Origin: Serripes groenlandicus
Lineage: Eukaryota > Mollusca > Bivalvia > Cardiida > Cardiidae
DNA length: 64,000 bases
Assembly: GCA_031761405.1 (NCBI GenBank)
Contig: JASEVX010000012.1
Coordinates: 26,893,217-26,957,216, forward strand
Direction: 5' to 3'
Below, piece by piece: positions 33,038 through 42,616 of the stretch (its first letter is position 1; each line of letters opens with the position of its first letter). A program made the translations under genes and the position numbers. A model generated the notes under the pieces. It saw only the letters and a program-made list of their open reading frames with translations. It did not search any database and had not been told where the DNA came from.

Positions 33038-33310
33038 CTGGAAATGTTTGATTTGATAACTTTGTGGTATTTTGACCCTGTCTGATTGTGAAACTATAGT
33101 AAGTGGAAAAACCAGTTTGGCCCAGTTTTTTAAATGACGAAAAACATCTTCGGGGAGTGAATTATTTCTTGCATTAAAATATGACCCACAATTTTATTGG
33201 ATTATTGTAAATCTGGGAGATAACTCTTTTCAATGATATAGGGTGTTCGTCTTGTAAAGTTGGAGAAAGTGTGACAAGTGTGGGTTGAAACTTGATTAAC
33301 ATTGAAATAA
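33038..33310. repeat. Repeat shared with 62300-62470
   Basis: Blocks GGATGCACTGGAAATGTTTG, GTGAATTATTTCTTGCAT, ATGACCCACAATTTTATT and AAAGTGTGACAAGTGTGGGT match the 62-kb copy in order. Confidence 0.6.
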
Positions 33311-34035
33311 AAAAGGAATTTGATAGCAACTATTTGACCTAAAAGCAAGACTTAAACTATCATGCAATAGCAAACGCTCGGATGAATCTGCCTGTAACAA
33401 GGTTTCTCCGATTGACCTTTGCATTTGGCAAACAAATTGTCTCCTGCAAAGTCGTTAGGTATCAACAAGGGAGATAACCCATATCAATAAACGAGATAGG
33501 TAAGCGGTTATGGCCGAGAGTTGGTTGTATCGTGCGATTTGATTGGACAGAACAGCAAGAACCTGCTCATGAATATGTATTCATAATGTTTTCATAATAA
33601 TGGAATCTTAAATTTTACTAATTTTTCACCTTCTCTGATGCCGTATTACTGTCATGATTTTTAACCAATCAATATGACTTGAACATGTTTTGTAGAGGGT
33701 CACTCATTGATTATCATAGACAAGTGGATTCAGAGATTTCAAAGAAGACCACCAAAGAAACTCTTCTGTGAAGTTAAGTTGTCTATTGGTTGTGGAGGAG
33801 ATGTTGTCTGGAGCTAACAGTTAACAACGCCGACGAAGGACAGGCGGACGACGAAGGATATATAATGATCTGAATATATGACATAGAGCCTTCGGTTCAA
33901 GTGATCTAAACAGCAGACAATGGGCATGCGCATTAACTGACATTGTTATTTGATTCCGTCGGATGTGACGACACAGTAGAGGCCTAGATAAGGAGGAGTA
34001 AATCGGCATTTCACCGTAATATCTCTTTCACTTTC
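33311..34035. other. No recognised gene
   Basis: Contains part of the dispersed repeat of 21.0/23.4 kb (near 33510-33600). No coding sequence was recognised. Confidence 0.35.
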
Positions 34036-34037
34036 CA

Positions 34038-34382
34038 ACATTTAGTTCGTGTGTACATAAAAGTATGGTATCTTAACATCATTTAGTTCGTGTGTACATA
34101 AAAGTATGGTATCTTAACATCATAGGGTTAAAGATTAAATGTGCTGAACTCCTGAAAATATTTATTATAGTCAAAGTTTTAAAACTGTTCAAAACTTGTC
34201 TTGAAATATTAAAATCATCATTCTGGGTTAAAATTAGATTAATCATTCCACTTTCCCGTACCATAAACATCTAAATATTGATTGTTTATGTTTCACTTTC
34301 CAGTACCATAAACATCTAAATATTGATTGTTTATGTTTCACTTTCCAGTACCATAAACATCTAAATATTGATTGTTTATGCT
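34038..34382. repeat. Two small tandem repeats
   Basis: A 45-bp block with TTTAGTTCGTGTGTACATAA is present twice (about 34041-34125). A 45-bp unit (TTTCCAGTACCATAAACATC, TAAATATTGATTGTTTATG) is present nearly three times from 34252 to 34382. Confidence 0.85.
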
Positions 34383-36449
34383 ACCTTTACTGGGTACACA
34401 TACCCAGTATTGCAAAATTGTGTACATTTTCATGGCTTTAAATTTACTTTTTTTTTTCAACATTTACTGCCAAAATAGTTTTGAACTATCTATTATTACT
34501 TACTTTATTGTCATTATTAGCAATATTTGCAGAACTTTACAACATTTCAAAATGTTGATCTCCATCTGGAGTTTAGCATCTTTAAAATAAGGACTTTAGA
34601 ATATGAAATAAACATTATCTAGAGCTTTGTTAACAGGAAAGAATATATTGTTCGGCAAATATTGAAATCTCGTGGGATTGATAGCTTTCTTTATCAATAC
34701 CGCCATTACGTCAAAACGTCGTTGTCACTGCATACGTTACAAGTCTGTTACTTTCCATTAAGGAGTTTAGACTCCATGGAAGCGCGCATGGTAATATGTA
34801 AAACGGCAAAGCCTAAACGTAGAGTAGGCGAGTAATATATTGCTGTAGTCAAAGCCAATTGAAATTGATTTATAATTTAACAGAATTTCGAAACAGCAGC
34901 TTGATTCTGGAAACCGGAAAGCAGTCGGAATGAGGGACATTAATAATAATTATATTATCCCCCTTGTCAGATAAAGACCAAGGATGACCAAATAGTTGGT
35001 AGGTCCTTTTTAGTTGGAATCCTTTATCTTAATCGCTATTTCGCAATGAGATATTGCAATTACTCTGTACACATTAATCATAAATGCGTTAATTAAAGTG
35101 ATGATTCAAAAGAGAAAATTTACATAGCAGTGTTTAAAGAAAACAAATGTGGAATTACTAATCAATCTTATAACAGTTGGCCAAGAAAATGCAATTATAA
35201 GTGCACCATCCAGTGCAAAGAAACCAATGATAAAAACAGAGGAAACCAAATGATAGGACCTAGCTAGATGTAGAGAGTATTAAAGGGAGATAACTGACCG
35301 ATGTCTCCAATTGATGAGAGTTAATGATTTTAAAATTGAAACAAATGACGAAATCGATAGTATGCCATCTCCTTGTTAAGTGTTTTGAATGATTCATTAA
35401 ACTTTATTTTAAAGTAGAATGACAGAGATTAGACCTTTATAATGCATTTACGTTGAAAGATACTGAACAACACACTTCAATTATTAAGATTTACACTCAT
35501 ATCATCGGTTTAAGCGTCCATGTTTTAAGTTTTTACAATCGGGTCCTGCTCGACTTTTTGCGGCGTTGATGAGTTAAGGCGGACTTTTCCAAAGTTCTTC
35601 CTCCTACAATATTCTCCAGTCTATGAAATGACGCCTTTCAAGTGAAATTCGATTTTTTATTTATTTTCTTCTCATCACAAATATCTTCGAAATCATGGAT
35701 TGAAATGGACACAGAAAGAAAATCATTTGATACTGATTGATAAACTGGACAGGACCTCAAGGAAATCAAAGAACTATCCATCTCTACGTACAGTATGCAC
35801 TTCTTTAAATGACCAGTCTGACCGGAAGTCTTTAAATTTCCCTGTTAATCAAAGTTTTTAAAAATGTTAAAAAACAGTAAGATTTGTAATGTTTTTTTTT
35901 TACTCTTGATACGTTTTATATATAGTTGTACCCGAGCTCGAGCCTTAGGTTCGAGTTTTCACACGTATCTTCTATCTTGACGCATTTACTCCTACACTTT
36001 AAATGAAATAATTTTGGTTATTGTCCACAATGCTATATCATGTTTATACAAAACATGCCCCAGCACTGTAGTTTTAGTCAATGCTTTTTTTCAATTTGAC
36101 AGCATTTTAGCAAGGTCACGCTGAAATAAAATTAGCAGCTGAGAATATGAATTTTTTACTATTTCTCTGATAAACATGACTTGAGATACAGTGTGCGTCA
36201 GACCAATTGATGAACTTGTAAAAACGATAATTTCCGCCCATTTCTCACTACTTCATAACTCAATGGTAAGTCTTTCCGGTAAATATATTTTGAGCGCCAT
36301 CTAAACAAGAGCGTTCCGATGAACAGATACGTTCGTCTGCAGGAAGGAAGATAATAATTAAGATAATTGCCGGACAAACAGTGGCAATGTTGTAACTTAA
36401 AATAAAAAAAATGCTAGTATTATGATTCTTGTGCTCTGCACACCACAGT
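34383..36449. other. 2-kb stretch without recognised gene
   Basis: AT-rich, with no splice-bounded coding frame or known repeat family. It is the left neighbourhood of the Polinton. Confidence 0.4.
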
Positions 36450-36647
36450 CCCTAGTTGTCTTCCTGCATTACAGTCGGCAACACTAACCGTACTTGTTAT
36501 TTTATTTTTAGCAGAAATTAAGAATGATTGATATAAATGATTGAGTTTTTATTATTGATGCACAAACGTACAGAAAATATGAAAGAGCATTAAACACTGC
36601 TACTGGTTATGTCTCCAGGCACATCATAGGCCCTAGTTGTCTTCCTG
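36450..36647. repeat. 181-bp tandem duplication holding the Polinton target
   Basis: CCCTAGTTGTCTTCCTG occurs at 36450-36466 and again at 36631-36647. The first copy continues uninterrupted into CATTACAGTCGGCAAC. The second is cut right after TTCCTG by the Polinton, and its continuation (159 bp, one mismatch seen) resumes at 50098-50256. Confidence 0.9.
36642..36647. repeat. Target-site duplication, left (TTCCTG)
   Basis: Six bases directly before the left TIR, identical to 50098-50103. Six-base duplications are the known signature of Polinton integration. Confidence 0.93.
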
Positions 36648-37420
36648 AGTAGTAAGGGAGGGTAGACCGGGTCATTTTGCAAATGACCCGGTCTACCCTC
36701 CTTTGGAGGGTATTTCGTCTCCAAAGGAGGGTAGACCGGGTCATGACCCGGTCTACCCTCCTTTTAAAAGGGATTTAAAGAGTAAAGGTATGAAGGGGAA
36801 TTATTTTGCGGCTGACCCGGTCTAACCTCCTTTGGAAGGAAATTCGTCTCCAAAGGAGGGTAGACCGGGTCAGCGGGGAAAAAGGTATGAAGGGGAACTG
36901 GGTCATTTAAATAACTCTGTTATTTTGCGGCTGACCCGGTCTACCCTCCTTTGGAAGGAAATTCGTCTCCAAAGGAGGGTAGACCGGGTCAGCGGGGAAA
37001 AAGGTAAGGGAGGGTAGACCGGGTCAGCCGCAAAAGTTGGACTTAGTCGTTTTTTCAATCTGGAGGGTAGACCGGTCCGGTCTACCCTCCTTCGGAAGGT
37101 AAATCATCTCCTAAGGAGGGGTAGACTGTGGGATGTCCAAGGAGGGTAGACCGACAGGTCGGTCTAGCTGACCAGTGCATTCCCCAGTCTACCCCTCCTT
37201 AGGAGATGATTTACCTTCCGAAGGAGGGTAGACCGGGCCGGTCTACCCTCCTTGATAGGATAGACCGTGGACTTAGTCTTTTTTAGGTCTTTTCTGATGT
37301 TGGACTTAGTCGTTTTTCAATGACAAATTTGAAAAAGTTGAACTTTCTAAGTATGTGGTGTGGCCCTAAAAAGGGCCTTTTTTTGTTTTTCGGGGTGTTA
37401 AAGTCGAGTGGCATTGACAT
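36648..37420 (+). repeat. Left terminal inverted repeat
   Basis: About 773 bp, pairing with 49409-50097. It is made of repeated inverted modules of GGAGGGTAGACCGGGTC, separated by TTTGGAAGGAAATTCGTCTCC-like spacers and a ~125-bp larger unit repeated about twice. Relative to the right TIR it has an extra small hairpin near its tip (about 36667-36702) and an extra ~70-bp piece near 37272-37341. Short open frames inside are repeat artefacts. Confidence 0.92.
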
Positions 37421-37510
37421 ATGTTTTTTCTGGTAAGCTATGTCATATTATGGATTGTTTTTAGGAATATCAAAAAAAACAAACACAAAGATTTATGATT
37501 AAATGAACTT

Positions 37511-37516
37511 TTTATT
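37511..37516 (-). terminator. Poly-A signal (AATAAA) for the minus-strand gene block
   Basis: AATAAA on the minus strand about 70 bases past the protease stop, between the last gene and the TIR; suitable to end transcripts of the block. Confidence 0.5.
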
Positions 37517-37582
37517 GAACTATGAACTATGAACTATGAACAGTGAACAACATATTTACAATACAGTTTTTACAATAAATTT

Positions 37583-38077
37583 TTACAATAAAGTTTTTAA
37601 AGTCTTTTCATGTATTGTTTTTCCATAAATCTGTTTGAACCAAATGGTTACATTTCGATCGTTTCTGTGATGTTCGGTTGTCCTAAATGTTTGTTGTAGA
37701 CATTTCTGTAGATTGTTTCCTCTCGCTACTGCATTCAGTACAAATATACAGTAATATCCACACACTACACCCAACAAACTTTGAATAACTTGTTTGTTGT
37801 ATGTCCATGATGATGAGTTATTGTGGATAAAGCTCATAATTTCTGTGTCGAGTGGTGGTAATCCATATGAATCGAAGTATGTTGATTCTCCATTTCTGTT
37901 AAAGATCACTGCTATCCAATGTTCACCAGATCTGTCAGATGAGTCTGTATTGACAATGTAAGCTTGTACACTGACTGGTTTTTGTTTTGGTAATTGATCT
38001 TTAGCACAAACTTGTGCATGAAGGTTTTTTATCCAAGTTCCATGATCCAGTATGTATTGTATTTCATGAGTATGCAT
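37583..38077 (-). CDS. PRO: Adenovirus-type (adenain-like) cysteine protease
   Basis: 164 residues. In adenoviruses this C5-family protease cleaves capsid and core precursors during maturation; Polintons carry a homologue. The catalytic elements are visible: His53 in GEHWIAV, the acid Asp69 in TYFDSYG (Glu in adenovirus), Gln99 for the oxyanion hole and Cys106 in GVVCGYYCIF. The spacing of seven from Gln99 to Cys106 matches adenain. The protein is shorter than adenovirus protease (about 204). It is the last gene of the block, closest to the left TIR. Its ATG overlaps the stop of the preceding 151-residue frame by one base (TAATG). The frame is intact. Confidence 0.92.
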   Translation of the reverse strand: MHTHEIQYILDHGTWIKNLHAQVCAKDQLPKQKPVSVQAYIVNTDSSDRSGEHWIAVIFNRNGESTYFDSYGLPPLDTEIMSFIHNNSSSWTYNKQVIQSLLGVVCGYYCIFVLNAVARGNNLQKCLQQTFRTTEHHRNDRNVTIWFKQIYGKTIHEKTLKTLL

Positions 38078-38532
38078 TACTTTCCCCAGGCCTGTTTGAC
38101 TTTCTCACCCCAATGTTCAAACCATGAATCAGGAAACCCATTGATAACATTCTGTTTAATATTCAACCACATTTTGTAGGCTACTACAATTTCTGAGTCT
38201 TTCAGTACCATTTCTTCTATTACAGGGTACCATTTCTCCATGATCTTGTTTGGATTAATCCTATGCATTGCTGTGGCAACGAACATATCTGTATGATCAT
38301 GTCTGTCCATGAAGAGGCAAAGTTGATGTTGCATTTGACTTGGATGATCTATGAGACACCCATGACAATTGTTATGTACTTCTTCAGCGATAAGTGTCTG
38401 TAATTCATCTATTATGATTTTTTCAAGAGAATTGTAAATGTCCTTTCTCCTTTTTTCACTGACAGCGGCTGAAGAATATTTCACTTTGAAAGCTTCATCT
38501 CTAAGTAGAATCGCCAATTCATGACCGGCCAT
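38077..38532 (-). CDS. Cys/His-motif protein of Polinton block, unknown function
   Basis: 151 residues. The centre carries HNNCHGCLIDHPSQMQHQLC, a Cys-x2-Cys followed by two His and another Cys, which could bind zinc. From memory, similar C-x2-C-x2-DHPSQ-x2-H frames recur in invertebrate Polintons and adintovirus-like elements next to capsid genes, but I cannot name a function. The N-terminal third is helical and charged (SEKRRKDIYNSLEKIIIDEL). It lies between the capsid protein and the protease and overlaps the protease start by one base. Confidence 0.75.
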   Translation of the reverse strand: MAGHELAILLRDEAFKVKYSSAAVSEKRRKDIYNSLEKIIIDELQTLIAEEVHNNCHGCLIDHPSQMQHQLCLFMDRHDHTDMFVATAMHRINPNKIMEKWYPVIEEMVLKDSEIVVAYKMWLNIKQNVINGFPDSWFEHWGEKVKQAWGK

Positions 38533-38570
38533 GATTTCCTTTTTCAGTAATCTGTGATGATTTCTTTTTT

Positions 38571-39878
38571 TCAGTAATCTGTGATGATTTCTCTTAAGGC
38601 GTTGATTTCTATCTGATTATCGAATTCAGCAAAGACAATAACGTTGATGACTGTAGGAAGTACCACACCAAACTGAAGTTCAATTCTGAGGTTCCCTGTT
38701 TTTATAGGATGTAGCTGACCTTCTTCACTGCCTTGATCTGCTGTCAGATCGTATCCCCACAATGCAAAGCCATTCTCGAACTCATTTTTAGTTATGCCAA
38801 ATGATTTATTAGCGCCAATAGCCGAGACAGCCTGGTGTAGCGACAGGTATGACTTAAGAAAAAGGCCATGTTCGAAATCAGGTTCAAATGGTCTGTTATG
38901 AATACTATGACCGTTACATGAAACATTTAGTTTACACAGATTAAAGTGTAAAAATCGGAATGGATTTTGTGCATAAGCCCCATTAAAAGCATCATTTCGT
39001 ACCATACCAATGAAAATACGTTTTGGTAATTGTCCTCGAAACAAATGATCTTCAACTTTAGACTGAAGACCAGTTCCGACTGTAAACGTTTTAACTTCAA
39101 CTCTACGAATTGGTATTTTCATGTTTTGCTGTGCAATGACTTGATTTAAATCATTTGCAATGACTGGTAATATTTCGACATTTCTTACATTGAAACTAAC
39201 TGTTTCAAACACAACTTTTGCTGCCGGTGCCCCGGCAGCACCTGTAAGACAAAAAGTTGTTGAAGATCTATTTAGTCTTAATCGCATTTCAATACCATTT
39301 GGTAAATATTTTTCTTGATGAAACATATCAAGATGAATTCGTCCACACAACTCTGTGGATTTGCTTTCTGTTATTTCAGCTATTCTTTTTACTAATCCTT
39401 CGTTGGCACCATCATGAGTTAATACATTGAGTGATCCAGCAGTGTCTTTAATCCAAAGATCACTCGAAGCTAGATGCGTGACTTTACTATCAGAATTGTA
39501 TGACAGAAGATTTTCAATATATGCTCTGTACGGGTATGTGTCCATATTACTGCTAACCAATTTATTGTTTAAATACAGGTCAATACTGCTAAACATACTG
39601 TGAAGAAAATTGTTTGTTGGGGCGACGTTACTATCTGCTTCTAAGTTAGTACCATCTGCTTGTGTAATTTTGAATTTAACATACAAATAAGACTGTGACA
39701 AATCTGTCCAACACTCTGTCTGAGATGGAATAATGAATTCTATCGGTGAATTGTTTCCTAAAGATGCTACAGGAAAATGCTCAACCCATTGACTTTCTTG
39801 CATTGTTGTCATCGTTGGTGGTACAGACAGAACATCAAGTTCTGATTTACTACATTCACAAGATCCACTTTGCATCAT
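38571..39878 (-). CDS. MCP: Major capsid protein (double jelly-roll, hexon-like)
   Basis: 435 residues. It belongs to the family often labelled 'F54H12.2-like' in animal genomes, which is the Polinton/adintovirus major capsid protein. Recognisable blocks are the N-terminal PIEFIIPSQTECWTDLSQSY, SSIDLYLNNKLV, PYRAYIENLLSY, LPNGIEMRLRLNR, LPKRIFIGMVRNDAFNGAY and the C-terminal LRIELQFGVVLPTVINVIVF. Such proteins have two jelly rolls and form trimeric capsomers. Position between pX-like and protease genes fits a morphogenesis cluster. Just past the stop, about 30 bp including the last codons and stop are repeated (about 38539-38600), a small tandem duplication that does not change the protein. 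Confidence 0.9.
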   Translation of the reverse strand: MMQSGSCECSKSELDVLSVPPTMTTMQESQWVEHFPVASLGNNSPIEFIIPSQTECWTDLSQSYLYVKFKITQADGTNLEADSNVAPTNNFLHSMFSSIDLYLNNKLVSSNMDTYPYRAYIENLLSYNSDSKVTHLASSDLWIKDTAGSLNVLTHDGANEGLVKRIAEITESKSTELCGRIHLDMFHQEKYLPNGIEMRLRLNRSSTTFCLTGAAGAPAAKVVFETVSFNVRNVEILPVIANDLNQVIAQQNMKIPIRRVEVKTFTVGTGLQSKVEDHLFRGQLPKRIFIGMVRNDAFNGAYAQNPFRFLHFNLCKLNVSCNGHSIHNRPFEPDFEHGLFLKSYLSLHQAVSAIGANKSFGITKNEFENGFALWGYDLTADQGSEEGQLHPIKTGNLRIELQFGVVLPTVINVIVFAEFDNQIEINALREIITDY

Positions 39879-39895
39879 TTTTAATACTGGTTTCT

Positions 39896-40276
39896 TTAAT
39901 CAAACACGTCTAAAGTTCTAGGTTTACTGTAATGTTTCTTATGTCTCTTTGAAACGATCTTACCCCTATGAGTTCGAGACTTTAAATGACGAGACTGTCT
40001 CGTTTTAGGCTTATTTATTCCACCTATAAGATTATGTGCCAGATCTTTTACTGATTCTTTTCCACGCGATATCAATACAGCTTTTGGATTTTTTCCATGT
40101 AAGAAAATATCTTGAGCTGCACCTATTCCTTGTTTAATACCCTCCTTCTTTAAAGCATTCAATCCAGATTTGACTAAAGGTTTTAGTAGTGGTGTAACAG
40201 TTCTGAGTGCTGATTTAAATAATGAACCTAGTCCATACCCATACTGGTGTTTTACACCTCTATATACAGGCATCAT
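39896..40276 (-). CDS. Basic pX-like core/minor virion protein
   Basis: 126 residues starting MMPVYRGVKHQYGYGLGSLF, followed by a helix with hydrophobic and basic residues and a strongly Arg/Lys/His-rich tail (RQSRHLKSRTHRGKIVSKRH). The arrangement YRG-x-GYG-L-S-LF at the N-terminus and the basic tail recall small virion proteins of Polintons and adintoviruses that have been compared with adenovirus pX/core proteins. This is a family-level impression without alignment. It likely binds DNA or membrane inside the particle. It lies 26 bases behind the penton gene. Confidence 0.7.
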   Translation of the reverse strand: MMPVYRGVKHQYGYGLGSLFKSALRTVTPLLKPLVKSGLNALKKEGIKQGIGAAQDIFLHGKNPKAVLISRGKESVKDLAHNLIGGINKPKTRQSRHLKSRTHRGKIVSKRHKKHYSKPRTLDVFD

Positions 40277-40302
40277 TTTTTTGGTATTGGTTAACCCACA
40301 CT

Positions 40303-41190
40303 TTAGCGAACCTGTCTGAAATGTAACTTTGCGATTGTCTTGCCAATAACAAAATGAACAGGATAACCAGAATCACCAGTTATATTGATATGAATTGTAT
40401 CGAATTCCGATTTTGAGACAGGGACATAATGTAAATTCATTATCTCATGATTGATATGTTGACTATCATTATTTTCATCAGAATTGGATGATTTGAATGG
40501 AACGACACGAAGTATAGGGGCTAATGTATCACCAACAATAGAGTATTCAACAATATCTGAATAGATAAACAAATGATTATATCCTGCATCAATGTTTGCA
40601 CTGTACTTGAACATTTGTAAACTATTTTTCCCCGGATAGATTGTATTGCCCTTGAATTCTGATGAACCACCGAATTTTAAAAACAATGATGGATGAAGTT
40701 TTATCCCTGTTTTAATAATTTTAGTAAATCCAAGTTTTGGACGTTTTGTTCTTTTTGAATATTCGATAATCAAAGCAGATTGATTTTTTGATAGTATGTC
40801 ACCTATCATGTTTTGTATTATTTCATTTATAACATTCAACACATGTGATGGTGATGTGTAAGACCCCGCAGCAAAAGTGAATTTCATTGACCACTTGTTT
40901 GGTACTTTTGAACTGTCATAGTCTATTGGTAATACTGGTGGCAATTTCTTAGTAGATTTAACAAGTAGTTTTTGAAATGCTACATCACGTGTGATTATTT
41001 CAAATTCTGCTTCTTTCTCAGATATGTTTAAAAATTGTGACGGTGTAATTAGTTGAACTAATGCAACTTCCCATTGTTCTTTTCCAATATGAATTGTTTT
41101 CGGTAACTTGACTTTAAAACAACATTGTGTATTACTTGGAAAGTAATCCATAGAACTGTCACTCGGTAATGTAAGATAAAATGAATTCAT
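40303..41190 (-). CDS. mCP: Penton-like minor capsid protein (single jelly-roll)
   Basis: 295 residues. The start, NSFYLTLPSDSSMDYFPSNT followed by CCFKVKLPKTIHIGKEQWEV, is the hallmark opening of Polinton minor capsid proteins, which form the pentameric vertices. The rest has beta-rich blocks (NHLFIYSDIVEYSIVGDTLA, LRVVPF) and ends in a short basic segment. It is next to the major capsid cluster as usual. Its ATG overlaps the stop of the upstream membrane-protein frame by four bases (ATGA). No damage was seen. Confidence 0.88.
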   Translation of the reverse strand: MNSFYLTLPSDSSMDYFPSNTQCCFKVKLPKTIHIGKEQWEVALVQLITPSQFLNISEKEAEFEIITRDVAFQKLLVKSTKKLPPVLPIDYDSSKVPNKWSMKFTFAAGSYTSPSHVLNVINEIIQNMIGDILSKNQSALIIEYSKRTKRPKLGFTKIIKTGIKLHPSLFLKFGGSSEFKGNTIYPGKNSLQMFKYSANIDAGYNHLFIYSDIVEYSIVGDTLAPILRVVPFKSSNSDENNDSQHINHEIMNLHYVPVSKSEFDTIHINITGDSGYPVHFVIGKTIAKLHFRQVR

Positions 41191-41495
41191 CTTTTACCAT
41201 CAATAAGATCAAACGTCTGTTTACCCTGTTTTGTATATTTCAAACCTGGTGATGGTAGAATATAACCTAATGAACTACTTAAAAGAATTAACCACAATTC
41301 GTGATTTTCTGTTCTAAGACTGAGATGTATTATGGACGTTACAATGATTGTATAAATAACAATGATTTGTGAAATGTACGTGAACTGATTTTTAGGAACA
41401 CGATTTCCACAGCAATTATACGGTGTTGATCGACTATCGTCGATACTTTCTGTTCCAACTTCAATGTTAGACTGTGAACGCTTGTCTAGCGTCAT
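41187..41495 (-). CDS. Small membrane protein of Polinton block
   Basis: 102 residues. After a polar N-terminus there is one clear membrane segment (YISQIIVIYTIIVTSIIHLS) and a second hydrophobic stretch ending LILLSSSLGYILPSPGLKY. Frames with a W-L-x-LLSSS-GY-LP-P-L motif recur in invertebrate Polinton/adintovirus elements as I remember them; the function is unknown. It overlaps its neighbours by four bases on both sides (integrase stop and penton start), showing a very compact block. Confidence 0.7.
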   Translation of the reverse strand: MTLDKRSQSNIEVGTESIDDSRSTPYNCCGNRVPKNQFTYISQIIVIYTIIVTSIIHLSLRTENHELWLILLSSSLGYILPSPGLKYTKQGKQTFDLIDGKR

Positions 41496-42616
41496 GACTT
41501 TTTATTAACAAGATATGATTCTGGAATCCAACTTTGAAATTTGGTAGGATATCCTTTCCAATTAACCTTTATCTCTCTGACTATTTTTTTACCTTTACGT
41601 CTTGTTCGCTTTGCAAGAACTGAATCAATTTCATAGATTTCATCATCTTTTATGAATTGTAATTCAGGTTCATAAAAAGTGCCCAAGATTTGCTCACCGT
41701 CTAAATCTTTAACGACATATGTTACTGGAGAAGTTGATTTATTTACATGTACAATTTCAAATAATTCCTGTGTCCAGTTAGGAAGATAACCTTTTTCAAA
41801 TGTTCGTTTTGTTTTGTTAATTCGTACACGGTTTCCTATCTTGAATTTTGCTTTTTTATTTGAAACGGGGTTCTGAGGGTACAGATTCTCTGAAATTTCA
41901 GCTTCATTAGTTTGATTAACAGATGCAGGATTTGATTTGATACTTCTGTGAAAAGTATTATTGTAATTGTTTACTAATTTTTCCAGAATATCAATGTAAC
42001 GCTTTGTTTTCATGTGAGTGAAATATTTCCACATACGTGTTTTCAAAGTTCTTTGAAATCTTTCAACAATACTCGCTTTTGTTTCAGGGTTTTCAGTGGT
42101 AAAAAAATGAATACGATTTCGTTTTAACCATTGTTGAAATTCTTTGTTTTTGAATTCCGTACCTTTATCCGTTTGCAAAGAAATCGGGGTTCTTTTTGAT
42201 TTCTGAAGTATGGATTGAAATGCAACAATTAACGTTTTACCAGTTTTATTTGGAATAGGAACAACCCAGGAAAACTTAGAAAATACATCAATAACACAAA
42301 GTAAATACTTTTTGTTGTCATTTTGTTTAGCTAAATGTTGCATGTCTGCTAAATCAGCTTGCCATTGTTGATCAATACCAGACACAATAGTTCTACGTCT
42401 TTTGAAACGTCTTCGTATAGGTTTATGTAAAGTAAATGTTGTTTCTCCTTGTAACCATTCCCTTACATCCTGATATTTCACACCCTTCAAAACGTACTTA
42501 GCAGCATGATACAGCTGCTTAATACTAGAATAGGCTACAGAACTATTTATGTTGTAATACAATTTTCTTAAAACGAAATCAAGTTTTTGATGCTTCTTCT
42601 TTAGTATGATTCCCAT
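41492..42616 (-). CDS. INT: Retrovirus-like integrase with C-terminal chromodomain
   Basis: 374 residues. It inserts the element's DNA into the host genome. N-terminal helical region, then the RNase-H-like core with the DDE triad: Asp88 (WQADLADM), Asp150 (LQTDKGTEF) and Glu185 (ASIVERF), 34 residues between the last two. A basic SH3-like part follows (IGNRVRINKTKRTFEKGYLP). The end is a chromodomain (about residues 328-370, YEIDSVLAKRTRRKGKKI then VNWKGYPTKFQSWIPESYL), which may steer insertion to modified chromatin. Integrase plus chromodomain and the 6-bp target duplication fit Polintons. Here the gene sits inside the capsid block on the same strand. Its start overlaps the upstream frame by 16 bases. 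Confidence 0.95.
   Translation of the reverse strand: MGIILKKKHQKLDFVLRKLYYNINSSVAYSSIKQLYHAAKYVLKGVKYQDVREWLQGETTFTLHKPIRRRFKRRRTIVSGIDQQWQADLADMQHLAKQNDNKKYLLCVIDVFSKFSWVVPIPNKTGKTLIVAFQSILQKSKRTPISLQTDKGTEFKNKEFQQWLKRNRIHFFTTENPETKASIVERFQRTLKTRMWKYFTHMKTKRYIDILEKLVNNYNNTFHRSIKSNPASVNQTNEAEISENLYPQNPVSNKKAKFKIGNRVRINKTKRTFEKGYLPNWTQELFEIVHVNKSTSPVTYVVKDLDGEQILGTFYEPELQFIKDDEIYEIDSVLAKRTRRKGKKIVREIKVNWKGYPTKFQSWIPESYLVNKKS

Noticed and set aside
6761..36000. Ligand-binding exons of the nuclear receptor
   Set aside because: Looked for helix-3 to helix-5 signature-like sequence with splice sites and found none convincing by eye; a profile search would decide.
36832..37017. 61-codon frame found identically in both TIRs
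   Set aside because: Consists of the palindromic TIR modules; no coding character.
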